Assembly (NCBI GenBank): GCA_015068825.1
Contig: SVJU01000004.1
Location: forward strand, 1-64,000
Length of the DNA stretch: 64,000 nucleotides
Origin: Oscillospiraceae bacterium
Lineage (GTDB): Bacteria > Bacillota > Clostridia > UMGS1810
Direction of reading: 5' to 3'
Shown here one piece after another: positions 45,600 through 53,169 of this stretch. The notes beneath the pieces were generated by a model. It was not told the DNA's origin, did no database searches, and was given only the letters and a program-made list of their open reading frames with translations. Position numbers and translations under genes: made by a program. The stretch's first letter is position 1. Each line of letters begins with the position of its first letter.

Positions 45600-45773
45600 A
45601 TGAAAAAATTTAAAATTCCAAGTGTTCCACCAACAACAAATAAATGCATCAGATTCCCTAACGACATTATCGACGAAGTCGAAAACAAAATAAAGGGAAA
45701 GCCTTGTACCTTCTCTGCGTTTGTAATTGAAGCTGTAAAGGTTGCATTAGATAATTTAAACGAAGAAAAATAA
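45600..45773 (+). CDS. Ribbon-helix-helix small protein
   Basis: 57 residues: MKKFKIPSVPPTTNKCIRFP starts it; the beta strand NKCIRFP and the two helices NDIIDEVENKIKG and TFSAFVIEAVKVALDNL fit the Arc/CopG/MetJ fold, which binds DNA as a dimer through the strand. GGAGG lies 6 nt before the ATG. The stop codon is fused to the start of a palindromic repeat. Likely an autoregulated repressor acting on the repeats upstream; small proteins of this type are common in Clostridia (from memory). Confidence 0.8.
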   Translation: MKKFKIPSVPPTTNKCIRFPNDIIDEVENKIKGKPCTFSAFVIEAVKVALDNLNEEK

Positions 45774-45900
45774 AGGCTCCCTTGTGTAAAGGGAGCTGTC
45801 GAACGCAAGTGAGACTGAGGGATTGCTTTAAAATGCTATCTACATTACAATCCTCCCGTCAGCCTACGGCTGCCACCCTCCTTTACACAAGGAGGGCTTT
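45772..45900. repeat. Palindromic intergenic repeat element (about 129 bp)
   Basis: Left end AAAGGCTCCCTTGTGTAAAG, right end CTTTACACAAGGAGGGCTTT: inverted copies, with inner arms CTGAGGGATTG and CAATCCTCCCGTCAG. Each end also folds alone (CTCCCTTGTGTAAAGGGAG). The element begins within the RHH stop codon and ends 33 nt before the rplL terminator. Same design as 270-400. Confidence 0.75.
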
Positions 45901-45933
45901 TTAATTTCTTATTAACTCTACTTAAACGCAAAA

Positions 45934-45960
45934 AAGAGCATACCCAAAAGGTATGCTCTT
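45934..45960 (-). terminator. Terminator after rplL
   Basis: AAGAGCATACC-CAAAA-GGTATGCTCTT, 11-bp stem, then on the minus strand a T-run. It ends the rplJ-rplL unit, so rpoBC are not read from here. Confidence 0.9.
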
Positions 45961-45981
45961 AATTTTAAGGTGAAAGTTAAA

Positions 45982-46353
45982 TTATTTCAATTCAACTTTA
46001 GCGCCAGCTTCTTCAAGTTCAGCTTTCATTTTTTCAGCTTCTTCTTTAGCTACGCCTTCTTTGATTGTTTTTGGAGCGCCATCAACCATATCTTTAGCTT
46101 CTTTTAAGCCAAGACCTGTGATTTCTCTTACAACTTTAACAACTTTAAGTTTAGCAGCACCTGCATCAGCTAAAACAACATCGAAATCTGTTTTTTCAGC
46201 AGCAGCTGCACCACCTTCAGCACCTGCAACAGCAACAGCAACAGGAGCAGCAGCGCTAACGCCAAATTCTTCTTCCATCATTTTAACTAATTCTGCAACT
46301 TCAAGTAATTTTAATTCTTTAATATCAGCAATGATCTGTTCTACTTTACTCAT
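45982..46353 (-). CDS. rplL: 50S ribosomal protein L7/L12
   Basis: 123 residues: N-terminal dimerisation helices ([20 protein letters not shown]), an Ala/Gly-rich hinge, and the C-terminal factor-binding domain ([20 protein letters not shown]). It recruits elongation factors. Follows rplJ as usual; rpoB does not follow. Confidence 0.97.
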   Translation of the reverse strand: MSKVEQIIADIKELKLLEVAELVKMMEEEFGVSAAAPVAVAVAGAEGGAAAAEKTDFDVVLADAGAAKLKVVKVVREITGLGLKEAKDMVDGAPKTIKEGVAKEEAEKMKAELEEAGAKVELK

Positions 46354-46411
46354 AGTAATGTACCTCCTTGAAAAAATTCAATTTTATTTTTTTATTTTTT
46401 GTTTTTAATAA

Positions 46412-47065
46412 TTATTCAGCAGCAGGAGCTTCTTCTGCAACAGTTTCTTCTACAACTGGCGCTTCTTCAGCAACTGGTGCTTCTTCAGCTGGAGCTGCAA
46501 CTTCTTCAGCTTTTACTTCTTCAGCTGGAGCTGCTTCTTCCTCTTTTTTAGGAGCTTCAATTTCACTTAATTCAACACCGTTATCAACGATTGCCTGCAA
46601 TGTTCTAACCAATGCAGAAATTGGCGAATTTAGGCTACCCATAATTTTAGCGATAAGAACATCTTTGCTAGGTGTGCTTGCAAGCTGTTTAATTTCGTCC
46701 AAAGAAATTACTTTACCATCTAAAAATCCTGATTTGATTTCAAGCTTTTCGTTTTCTTTTGCAAAATCTGCAATAACTTTTGCAGGAGCAACCGGATCAT
46801 CATAGCTAACTGCTAAAGATGTAGGTCCGTTTAAAACTGGATCAAGCTCATCAAATCCAACTTCTTTAGCTGCAAATCTTGTTAAAGTGTTTTTAATAAC
46901 TTTATATTCAACACCTGCTGCACGAAGTTTATTTCTAAGATCTGTATCTTCTTCAACTGTTAAACCGCAATAGTCAACCAAAACACCTGCCTGAGCATTT
47001 TTAAGTGTTTCAATCATCTGTGCTACGATTTGTTTTTTTGATTCTAAAGCTTTTGTACTTGGCAT
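46412..47065 (-). CDS. rplJ: 50S ribosomal protein L10 with long acidic tail
   Basis: 217 residues. The L10 core (TKALESKKQIVAQMIETLKN, AGVLVDYCGLTVEEDTDLRN, NTLTRFAAKEVGF) covers the first 170 or so, as in the family. The last 45 residues are an unusual Ala/Glu/Pro/Val repeat (PAEEVKAEEVAAPAEEAPVA and similar). The tail follows the L12-binding helix, so it could touch the stalk. The ATG at 47065 has AGGAGG 6-8 nt upstream; a longer reading runs back into the leader. Confidence 0.95.
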   Translation of the reverse strand: MPSTKALESKKQIVAQMIETLKNAQAGVLVDYCGLTVEEDTDLRNKLRAAGVEYKVIKNTLTRFAAKEVGFDELDPVLNGPTSLAVSYDDPVAPAKVIADFAKENEKLEIKSGFLDGKVISLDEIKQLASTPSKDVLIAKIMGSLNSPISALVRTLQAIVDNGVELSEIEAPKKEEEAAPAEEVKAEEVAAPAEEAPVAEEAPVVEETVAEEAPAAE

Positions 47066-47084
47066 AACTTTCACCTCCTGAAAA

Positions 47085-47211
47085 TTTGTGACAAACAATA
47101 AAGGTTTCTCACAAAGACATAATGCGAGAAACCTTATTAATAAACATTATTAATGTAAGTCCTCGGCAGGATATTTAAGCAAAAAGCACCTGCTGTCTTT
47201 GGATACCTTAT
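47085..47211 (-). promoter_or_regulatory. Ribosomal protein L10 leader
   Basis: The minus strand reads AAAGACAGCAGGTGC ... ATATCCTGCCGAGGACTT, the conserved core of the L10 leader upstream of rplJL. It is followed by AAGGTTTCTC/GAGAAACCTT at 47101-47135 and a U-rich stretch, a possible attenuator. Excess L10(L12)4 binds such leaders and reduces rplJL expression. Confidence 0.88.
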
Positions 47212-47213
47212 AT

Positions 47214-47242
47214 TTTATACCATAGTTTGAAACTTTTGTCAA
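47214..47242 (-). promoter_or_regulatory. Sigma-A promoter of rplJL
   Basis: Minus strand TTGACA at 47237-47242, 17-nt spacer, TATAAA at 47214-47219, placing the transcript start at the head of the L10 leader. Confidence 0.85.
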
Positions 47243-47266
47243 GCCTTTTTTTACACTAAACTAAAA

Positions 47267-47959
47267 TTAACCTAATTTAGCTGGGTTGATTTTAACACCA
47301 GGGCCCATTGTAGATGCAACTGCTACTGATTTAATATACTGACCTTTAGCTGCTGCAGGTTTTGCTTTAATAATAGCACCCATAAGTGTATCAAAGTTCT
47401 CTGTAAGTTTCTGTGCGCCAAAAGAAGCTTTTCCGATTGGGCAGTGAATGATGTTGGTTTTATCAAGACGGTATTCAATTTTACCAGCTTTGATTTCTTT
47501 AACAGCTTTTGCAACATCAGGTGTAACAGTACCAGCTTTTGGGTTAGGCATTAAACCCTTAGGACCTAAAACTCTACCGATACGACCAACAAGACCCATC
47601 ATATCAGGTGTTGCAACAACAACGTCAAAGTCAAACCAGTTTTCAGACTGAATTTTCTGAACCAATTCTTCGCCGCCTGCAAAATCTGCGCCAGCTTCCT
47701 GAGCAATTTTAACATTTTCTTCTTTACAGAACACCAATACTCTGATTTTTTTACCTGTTCCGTGTGGAAGAACAACAGCACCTCTAACCTGCTGATCTGC
47801 GTGACGAGAGTCAACGCCAAGTCTTACATGTACTTCAACAGTTTCATCAAATTTTGCTTTTGCTGTTTTAACAACAACATCTAAAGCTTCTTCTGTATCG
47901 TACAATTTTAATTTTTCAATTAGTTTTGAACTTTCTACATATTTTTTGCCTTTATGCAC
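47267..47959 (-). CDS. rplA: 50S ribosomal protein L1
   Basis: 230 residues, [20 protein letters not shown] near the start, the hinged domain II with [13 protein letters not shown] and [20 protein letters not shown], and the end [16 protein letters not shown]1 forms the mobile stalk that releases E-site tRNA and, in other bacteria, represses its own operon; matching binding sites lie before rplA and rplK. Confidence 0.97.
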   Translation of the reverse strand: MHKGKKYVESSKLIEKLKLYDTEEALDVVVKTAKAKFDETVEVHVRLGVDSRHADQQVRGAVVLPHGTGKKIRVLVFCKEENVKIAQEAGADFAGGEELVQKIQSENWFDFDVVVATPDMMGLVGRIGRVLGPKGLMPNPKAGTVTPDVAKAVKEIKAGKIEYRLDKTNIIHCPIGKASFGAQKLTENFDTLMGAIIKAKPAAAKGQYIKSVAVASTMGPGVKINPAKLG

Positions 47960-47975
47960 TTTACTTCCTCCTTCT

Positions 47976-48005
47976 GTGGTTAATCGGAAACTTAATTCCT
48001 CCCAC
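47976..48005 (-). promoter_or_regulatory. L1-binding-site mimic before rplA
   Basis: Minus strand GTGGGAGGAATTAAG-TTTCC, then GATTAACCAC: the same arrangement as the L1 site of 23S rRNA (GGUGGGAGGCUU ... AGCCGACC ... UACCACC). A helix GGAA/TTTCC sits between the conserved GTGGGA and ACCAC strands. It overlaps the approach to the AAGGAGG of rplA, so bound L1 could block initiation. Confidence 0.75.
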
Positions 48006-48027
48006 TAAATTAAAACATCAGTTCGCC

Positions 48028-48453
48028 TTATTCTTCAACAGTGATACCCATACTTCTTGCAGTACCGGCAATCATGCTCATAGCAGCTTCAACAGAAGCA
48101 GCATTTAAATCAGGCATTTTCTTCTCTGCAATTTCTTTTAGAGCGTCTTTGCTGATTTTAGCAACTTTTGTTTTGTTAGGAACTCCACTACCGCTTTCAA
48201 TCTTACAAGCTTTTTTAAGAAGAACTGCTGCGGGGGGAGTTTTTGTGATAAACGAGAAAGATCTGTCTTGATATACTGTTATAACAACAGGAATAATAAG
48301 ACCTGCATCTTTAGCTGTTTTCTCATTAAACTCTTTACAGAATTGCATAATGTTAACACCATGCTGACCTAATGCAGGACCAACCGGGGGAGCCGGTGTA
48401 GCCTTACCTGCACCAATTTGTAATTTAATATAACCTGTAACTTTCTGTGCCAT
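48028..48453 (-). CDS. rplK: 50S ribosomal protein L11
   Basis: 141 residues, [40 protein letters not shown] and [20 protein letters not shown]: complete L11, part of the GTPase-associated centre, with the (p)ppGpp sensor site. Followed after 68 nt by rplA. Confidence 0.97.
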   Translation of the reverse strand: MAQKVTGYIKLQIGAGKATPAPPVGPALGQHGVNIMQFCKEFNEKTAKDAGLIIPVVITVYQDRSFSFITKTPPAAVLLKKACKIESGSGVPNKTKVAKISKDALKEIAEKKMPDLNAASVEAAMSMIAGTARSMGITVEE

Positions 48454-48477
48454 TTAAGAACACCTCCTTACAAAAAT

Positions 48478-48511
48478 GTGGTATATGGCGGAAACTAAAA
48501 TTTCCTCCCAC
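48478..48511 (-). promoter_or_regulatory. L1-binding-site mimic before rplK
   Basis: Minus strand GTGGGAGGAAATTTTAG, TTTCC, GCCATATACCAC. It matches the 23S L1 site even better than the copy before rplA, ending AUACCAC like the rRNA. A separate AATATTCGG/CCGATTATT hairpin lies at 48525-48550. Confidence 0.8.
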
Positions 48512-48560
48512 TCTATAATAATCGGAAAAACCGAATATTATCTATAAAACAAAGAGAATA

Positions 48561-49079
48561 TTAAAGCTCTGCAACCTGGTCTGCGTCAAGTTCCAAAGAA
48601 GTTTTTCTTCCGAACATAACTACGCTTACTTTAATCTTTCCGGTAGATCTGTCGATTTCTTCAACAACGCCAATCTGATTTTCAAACGGACCTTTTACAA
48701 TTTTAACACTGTCATCAACATTAAAGTTAATAATAATTTCTTTAACATCAACGCCAAGTGCCTCAACCTCTTCTTCAGAAAGAGGAACAGGTTTTGACCC
48801 GGGACCTACAAAGCCTGTTACACCAGTAGTATTTCTTATAACATACCATGTGTCATCGGTCATAACCATTTTAATTAAAACATAGCCCGGAAAAACCTTT
48901 CTTGTAACGGTTTTTTCAACGTCGTCTTTTTTTTCGACAACCTCCTCCAAAGGCACTACAACCTCTGAAATAAGCTCCTCAAGACCTCTGTTTTCTATTA
49001 TTTTTTCCAAATTTGTTTTTACCTTATTCTCATAACCGGAATAGGTATGAACAACATACCATTTTGCATTATTAATCAT
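48561..49079 (-). CDS. nusG: Transcription termination/antitermination protein NusG
   Basis: 172 residues. NGN domain (NNAKWYVVHTYSGYENKVKT, KVFPGYVLIKMVMTDDTWYV, GVTGFVGPGSKPVPL) and a KOW domain (DSVKIVKGPFENQIGVVEEI). Binds RNA polymerase and links it to ribosomes or Rho. The ATG at 49079 is preferred; AAGGAGG lies 27 nt up, with a small hairpin between (49091-49106), and a weak AAGG lies closer. Confidence 0.95.
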   Translation of the reverse strand: MINNAKWYVVHTYSGYENKVKTNLEKIIENRGLEELISEVVVPLEEVVEKKDDVEKTVTRKVFPGYVLIKMVMTDDTWYVIRNTTGVTGFVGPGSKPVPLSEEEVEALGVDVKEIIINFNVDDSVKIVKGPFENQIGVVEEIDRSTGKIKVSVVMFGRKTSLELDADQVAEL

Positions 49080-49124
49080 ATCATACAAAAGCCTTAAAAA
49101 TAAGGCCCTCCTTTTTGCAATTGT

Positions 49125-49340
49125 TTATTTTACAAATTTAAGTAATCCCCAGTTGAACAAAGTATCCAAACCAAAAATAAACAAACCAATTAAAATTACC
49201 AATGCAAGAACTATAAGTGTGTTATTAACAACCTGTTTTCTTGAAGGCCATACTACTTTTTTAAGCTCGGATTTAACTTCTTTAAAGAATTTGCCCGGTC
49301 TTATTTTAGAAACCTTCTTTTCTTTAGCTGCTTCAGACAT
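49125..49340 (-). CDS. secE: Protein translocase subunit SecE
   Basis: 71 residues with one membrane helix (LIVLALVILIGLFIFGLDTL) preceded by the amphipathic segment FFKEVKSELKKVVWPSRKQV, the conserved SecE hallmark. Clamps SecY. Between rpmG and nusG as usual. Confidence 0.95.
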   Translation of the reverse strand: MSEAAKEKKVSKIRPGKFFKEVKSELKKVVWPSRKQVVNNTLIVLALVILIGLFIFGLDTLFNWGLLKFVK

Positions 49341-49383
49341 TAATATTCACCTCAAATCTAATATTTTGCTTTAAGTAAAACTA

Positions 49384-49533
49384 CTATTTTGTTTCTTTAT
49401 GAACAGTGTGTTTTCTGCAGAAACGGCAATACTTTCTCATTTCCAATCTGTCAGGATCATTTTTCTTATTTTTCATTGTATTGTAGTTTCTCTGTTTGCA
49501 TTCACTGCACGCTAATGTAATTCTTGTTCTCAT
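49384..49533 (-). CDS. rpmG: 50S ribosomal protein L33
   Basis: 49 residues, [20 protein letters not shown], then [17 protein letters not shown]: zinc ribbon with CxxC at 9-12 and 36-39. AAGGAGG upstream at good spacing. First gene of rpmG-secE-nusG. Confidence 0.95.
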   Translation of the reverse strand: MRTRITLACSECKQRNYNTMKNKKNDPDRLEMRKYCRFCRKHTVHKETK

Positions 49534-49626
49534 TACGAAAACACCTCCTTATACTAATGAGGCTTAATTTAAGTGACTTCTTAATTTTAAGCATAAAAAA
49601 AAGACATCTTAATTGCCATCATAAAA

Positions 49627-49655
49627 AATATATCACAGTAATCAAAGCTTGTCAA
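49627..49655 (-). promoter_or_regulatory. Sigma-A promoter of rpmG-secE-nusG
   Basis: Minus strand TTGACA at 49650-49655, 17-nt spacer ending TGTGA, TATATT at 49627-49632, about 90 nt before the L33 start. rplK and rplA may be read from the same promoter, as no terminator is visible before them. Confidence 0.85.
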
Positions 49656-49683
49656 GTATTTTTATAAATTTTTGAACATAAAA

Positions 49684-49710
49684 TTGACTTTTCTTCCATT
49701 ATGTTATAAT
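49684..49710 (+). promoter_or_regulatory. Promoter of the trmR-trhP-like pair
   Basis: TTGACT, a 15-nt spacer, and the extended -10 TGT-TATAAT. The spacer is short but the extended -10 is perfect. Confidence 0.65.
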
Positions 49711-49765
49711 ATATTAAGAAGATTATACAATATTTTTTGAAAAAATGCAAGGATTTGATTTAATT

Positions 49766-50407
49766 ATGAACATAAGTTATGATTTTATAACAAATTATAT
49801 AAATGAAACCCTTCCTGAAAGTGAAGGACTTTTAAAAGAAATGGAAGATTATGCTCACAAACACTATGTTCCTATTATACAAAAAGAAACAATGTGGTTT
49901 TTAAGAACACTGCTTTCAATTAAAAAACCGGAAAAAATTCTTGAAATAGGAACTGCAATCGGATATTCTTCCCTTGTTTTTTCGCAGTATTTAAAAGAAG
50001 GCGGAAAAATTATAACCGTTGAGCTTGATGAAGATACAGCAAAAATTGCAAAAGAAAATTTTAAAAAGGCAGGCAACACTTCCATTAAGCTTATAATTGG
50101 TGACGGTGAAGATGTTCTTTCAAACACAAACGAAAAATTTGATGTTATTTTTCTTGATGCAAATAAGTCTCTTTATTTAAGAAGCCTTCCTGATATTATG
50201 CGAATACTCAACAAAGGCGGAATACTTATAGCAGATAATGTATTATATAAAGGTATGGTTGCATCAGATGAACTTGAAACCTACCGAAAAAGAACGCTTG
50301 TTAAAAATTTAAGGGACTTTTTATATGAAATTGCTCACAACGATGAATTTACAACATCAATTCTTCCTATTGGAGATGGAATATCAATTTCATACAGAAA
50401 AGAATAA
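49766..50407 (+). CDS. trmR: SAM-dependent O-methyltransferase, TrmR-like
   Basis: 213 residues. SAM-binding motif ILEIGTAIGYSSLVFSQYLK, then ITVELDEDTAKIAKENFKKA and the metal-site region DVIFLDANKSLY with GGILIADNVLYKG, the pattern of divalent-metal O-methyltransferases. The U32 peptidase-like gene 28 nt downstream matches Bacillus yrrM-yrrN-yrrO, where YrrM (TrmR) methylates 5-hydroxyuridine at tRNA position 34 to 5-methoxyuridine. The ATG at 49766 has AAGGA 12 nt before it; an ATG at 49745 has none. The symbol rests on this context. Confidence 0.78.
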   Translation: MNISYDFITNYINETLPESEGLLKEMEDYAHKHYVPIIQKETMWFLRTLLSIKKPEKILEIGTAIGYSSLVFSQYLKEGGKIITVELDEDTAKIAKENFKKAGNTSIKLIIGDGEDVLSNTNEKFDVIFLDANKSLYLRSLPDIMRILNKGGILIADNVLYKGMVASDELETYRKRTLVKNLRDFLYEIAHNDEFTTSILPIGDGISISYRKE

Positions 50408-50435
50408 CTACTATTATATATAAAGGAGAAAAACA

Positions 50436-51668
50436 ATGCAGAAAGTAGAACTTCTTGCACCTGCAGGCTCACTTGCAAAATTAAAATATGCCCTTATTTA
50501 CGGTGCAGATGCAGTTTATATAGGCGGCGAAGAATTTTCATTAAGAGTTGCTGCAAAAAACTTTACAACCGAAGAAATAAAAGAAGGAATTAAATTTGCT
50601 CACGATATGGGCAAAAAAGTATACATTACAGCAAACATTATACCTCACAACAAAGACATAAAAGAATTTCCTGATTTTGTTAAAGAGGTTTACGAAATGG
50701 GTGCTGATGCAATAATCATATCCGACCCCGGCATGTTTAAAATTGCACGTGAAGTAGCACCAGAACTTGATGTTCACATAAGCACACAGGCAAACAATAC
50801 AAACTACCAGAGCGCAGCTTTCTGGCATTCGCTCGGTGCTAAAAGAGTAATTCTTGCAAGAGAGCTTTCATTTGACGAAATAAAAGAAATAAGAGATAAC
50901 ATTCCATCCGACCTTGAAATTGAATGTTTTGTTCACGGTGCAATGTGTATTTCATATTCGGGAAGATGTCTTTTGTCAAACTACATGGCTCAGCGTGATG
51001 CAAATATGGGCGCTTGTGCACATCCTTGCCGTTGGAAATACTCTCTTATGGAAGAAAAACGTCCAGGCGAATATATGCCGGTTTTTGAAAATGAAAGAGG
51101 CACATATATTTATAACTCAAAAGATTTATGTATGATAGAATATATTCCGCAAATTATTGAAAGCGGAATTACAAGTCTTAAAGTTGAAGGCAGAGTTAAA
51201 AATGAGCTTTATGTAGCAACTGTTATAAAAGCATACAGAAAAGAAATTGATGCTTACTATAATAATAAAGAAAACTACAAAATCAATCCCGAAAATTTAG
51301 CCGAACTTGAAAAAATAAGCTATCGCGGATACACAACAGGATTTTTTAACGATAAGCCAAAAGGGACCGAACAGGTTTATGACCGAAGCACATATATTCA
51401 GGACTATCAGACAACCGCAGTTGTAAAAGAATATAATAGAGAAGAAAAATATGTTATTTTAGAACAGAGAAACAGATTTTTTACAGGTGACGAAATAGAA
51501 TTTTTAATGCCAAAGAGCGAAAATCGAAAATTCGTTATTGATAAGATGTATGATATTGACGGAAACGAAATTTTAGTTGCTCCACATCCCCAGATGCTTG
51601 TAAAAATATATGTTGATTTTGATGTGGAAGATTATTCAATTATAAGAACAAAAGTAAATCATGACTGA
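50436..51668 (+). CDS. trhP: U32-family tRNA hydroxylation protein, TrhP-like
   Basis: 410 residues. VELLAPAGSLAKLKYALIYG, ADAVYIGGEEFSLRV, FVHGAMCISYSGRCLLSNYM and GACAHPCRWKY carry the U32 signature and the cysteines for a [4Fe-4S] cluster. Although named peptidases, TrhP/YegQ proteins use prephenate to make 5-hydroxyuridine at the tRNA wobble base. With the upstream methyltransferase it makes a complete mo5U branch. A single trhP is present where Bacillus has two. Confidence 0.85.
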   Translation: MQKVELLAPAGSLAKLKYALIYGADAVYIGGEEFSLRVAAKNFTTEEIKEGIKFAHDMGKKVYITANIIPHNKDIKEFPDFVKEVYEMGADAIIISDPGMFKIAREVAPELDVHISTQANNTNYQSAAFWHSLGAKRVILARELSFDEIKEIRDNIPSDLEIECFVHGAMCISYSGRCLLSNYMAQRDANMGACAHPCRWKYSLMEEKRPGEYMPVFENERGTYIYNSKDLCMIEYIPQIIESGITSLKVEGRVKNELYVATVIKAYRKEIDAYYNNKENYKINPENLAELEKISYRGYTTGFFNDKPKGTEQVYDRSTYIQDYQTTAVVKEYNREEKYVILEQRNRFFTGDEIEFLMPKSENRKFVIDKMYDIDGNEILVAPHPQMLVKIYVDFDVEDYSIIRTKVNHD

Positions 51669-51672
51669 AAAT

Positions 51673-51698
51673 AAAAACGGTGCATAGCACCGTTTTTT
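51673..51698. terminator. Bidirectional terminator between trhP and the DUF6062 gene
   Basis: AAAAACGGTGC-ATA-GCACCGTTTTT: perfect 11-bp stem, T-run on the plus side and A-run on the other, and overlapping the stop codon of the DUF6062 gene. Confidence 0.9.
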
Positions 51699-52428
51699 AT
51701 TCTTTAAAATAAGCTGCCGCTTTTTGTGTACATCTTATAAGAGCATCTTTTGAATTTTCAAATTCAACATTAATAAATCTGTGGTCAAATTTCTTTATAA
51801 AGTTTTTCAAATCGCCAAGATTTCGGTTTAAATGCTCTATTTCAATTTCATAAACAGTTTTTACAAAATCAAAAAGCTTATCTCCCTTTAAATTTTTGCG
51901 TGCAATATCAAGAAGCTTTTCGAAATGCACTATGCAAAATCCCTTTGAGTTTAAAAACTTTTCTTTAAATTCAGGCTCAGTTTCATAAAGATATATAAGG
52001 TTTTTCAAAAACTTTTCCAGTATATCATCAAGTCTTTCGCATATTGTGCAAGATGAATTAACTTTTTTTATCAGTTCCTTCTGCGTATCCAATGCATTTA
52101 AAAAAACATCATCTTTTTTAAGAAACTTTTTTTCTTTTTTTACAAATGTATTTTTTCCTTCTTCAAGTTTTTTAATTATTTCTCCAAGATGAGTTTCGGT
52201 AATAAGAGCACAGCTTAATTTTTTGTCAGTATTGTAAATTGCATTATAGTGCTCATTACAAAAACCTTTTTCATTTGTAATTTCTCTTATGTCAGGCTCC
52301 ATCATACTTGCACCCACAGTATATTCAATGAGCTTTTTTTCTTCTTCTTTTAAAAATTCGCATATACTGCATTCGCATTTTTTATCAAACGCATCGTTAA
52401 TTGGTATTGTATAAATTTTTTCTTTCAA
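51697..52428 (-). CDS. DUF6062-family protein with duplicated CxxC/CxxH modules
   Basis: 243 residues; recognised as the uncharacterised DUF6062 family. Two similar halves each carry a possible metal site: C20/C23 (CSIC) with C57/H60 (GFCNEH), and C127/C130 (CTIC) with C165/H168 (GFCIVH). The rest is helical and charged. No signal peptide. It is the last gene behind recD2 and comF, but no function is known. Confidence 0.8.
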   Translation of the reverse strand: MKEKIYTIPINDAFDKKCECSICEFLKEEEKKLIEYTVGASMMEPDIREITNEKGFCNEHYNAIYNTDKKLSCALITETHLGEIIKKLEEGKNTFVKKEKKFLKKDDVFLNALDTQKELIKKVNSSCTICERLDDILEKFLKNLIYLYETEPEFKEKFLNSKGFCIVHFEKLLDIARKNLKGDKLFDFVKTVYEIEIEHLNRNLGDLKNFIKKFDHRFINVEFENSKDALIRCTQKAAAYFKE

Positions 52429-52445
52429 TTAAAATCATCCTTTTA

Positions 52446-53168
52446 TTATAAATCTTTTATATAAAAATCTTCTTTTGATTTTTCCTCAATTATATCAGTT
52501 TTTTGTCTTGTTTCACACGCAGTTAAAACAAATACGCTCTGAGCGCCGTTTTTCTTAAGTATCCTTGCACACTCATTCGCAGTTGAACCAGTTGTAAAAA
52601 TATCATCAATCAAAATAATCTTTTTACCTCTTATATCAAAATTATTATCAAATTTATAAACGCCACGCACAATTTTTCGTCTTTGCGAAAGGGTAAGCTT
52701 ACTTATACGCGGGATATCCTTAACCTTTACAAGAAGCTTTTCATTATACGGCATATCAAGTTTTGGTGCAAGATTTTTTGCGAGAAGATGCGACTGATTG
52801 TATCCGCGCTCCTTTAGCCTTTTATCGCTAAGAGGAACACTTGTTATAATATCCGAAGTAAGAAAACGCCAATCTTCTTTCACTTTTATAAGCATCATAT
52901 GCGAAAATGTATCCGCAAGAGAAGTTATGCTTTTGAATTTAAATTTTATCATAGCATATCGTATATGCTTTTCGTAATATGTAGCGCAAAGCACTGCGTC
53001 AAAATATTTTTCTATAAAATCCCGTCTTGGTTTTTCTTTGGCGAGTGCAGGTATAACGCATTTTTTGCATATCGAAAGAAGTGCATTATAATCAAGAATT
53101 TTACCGCAATAAATACATCTTTTAGGAAGAAAAATATTTATGATAAATTCTTTTATCTTTTTAAGCAT
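52446..53168 (-). CDS. comF: ComF-family phosphoribosyltransferase-like protein
   Basis: 240 residues: an N-terminal double zinc motif (CIYCGKI ... CKKC), ITSVPLSDKRLKERGYNQSH, and the PRPP-binding loop IILIDDIFTTGSTANECARI. ComF proteins support DNA uptake in competent bacteria, though homologues occur widely where competence is unproven. Its ATG is 1 nt after the recD2 stop, so it is coupled. Confidence 0.88.
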   Translation of the reverse strand: MLKKIKEFIINIFLPKRCIYCGKILDYNALLSICKKCVIPALAKEKPRRDFIEKYFDAVLCATYYEKHIRYAMIKFKFKSITSLADTFSHMMLIKVKEDWRFLTSDIITSVPLSDKRLKERGYNQSHLLAKNLAPKLDMPYNEKLLVKVKDIPRISKLTLSQRRKIVRGVYKFDNNFDIRGKKIILIDDIFTTGSTANECARILKKNGAQSVFVLTACETRQKTDIIEEKSKEDFYIKDL

Positions 53169-53169
53169 T

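Noticed and set aside
46061-46805. Two plus-strand frames rich in Ser/Ala/Thr opposite rplL and rplJ
   Set aside because: They are the complement of Ala/Glu-rich coding repeats; composition is explained by the sense proteins.
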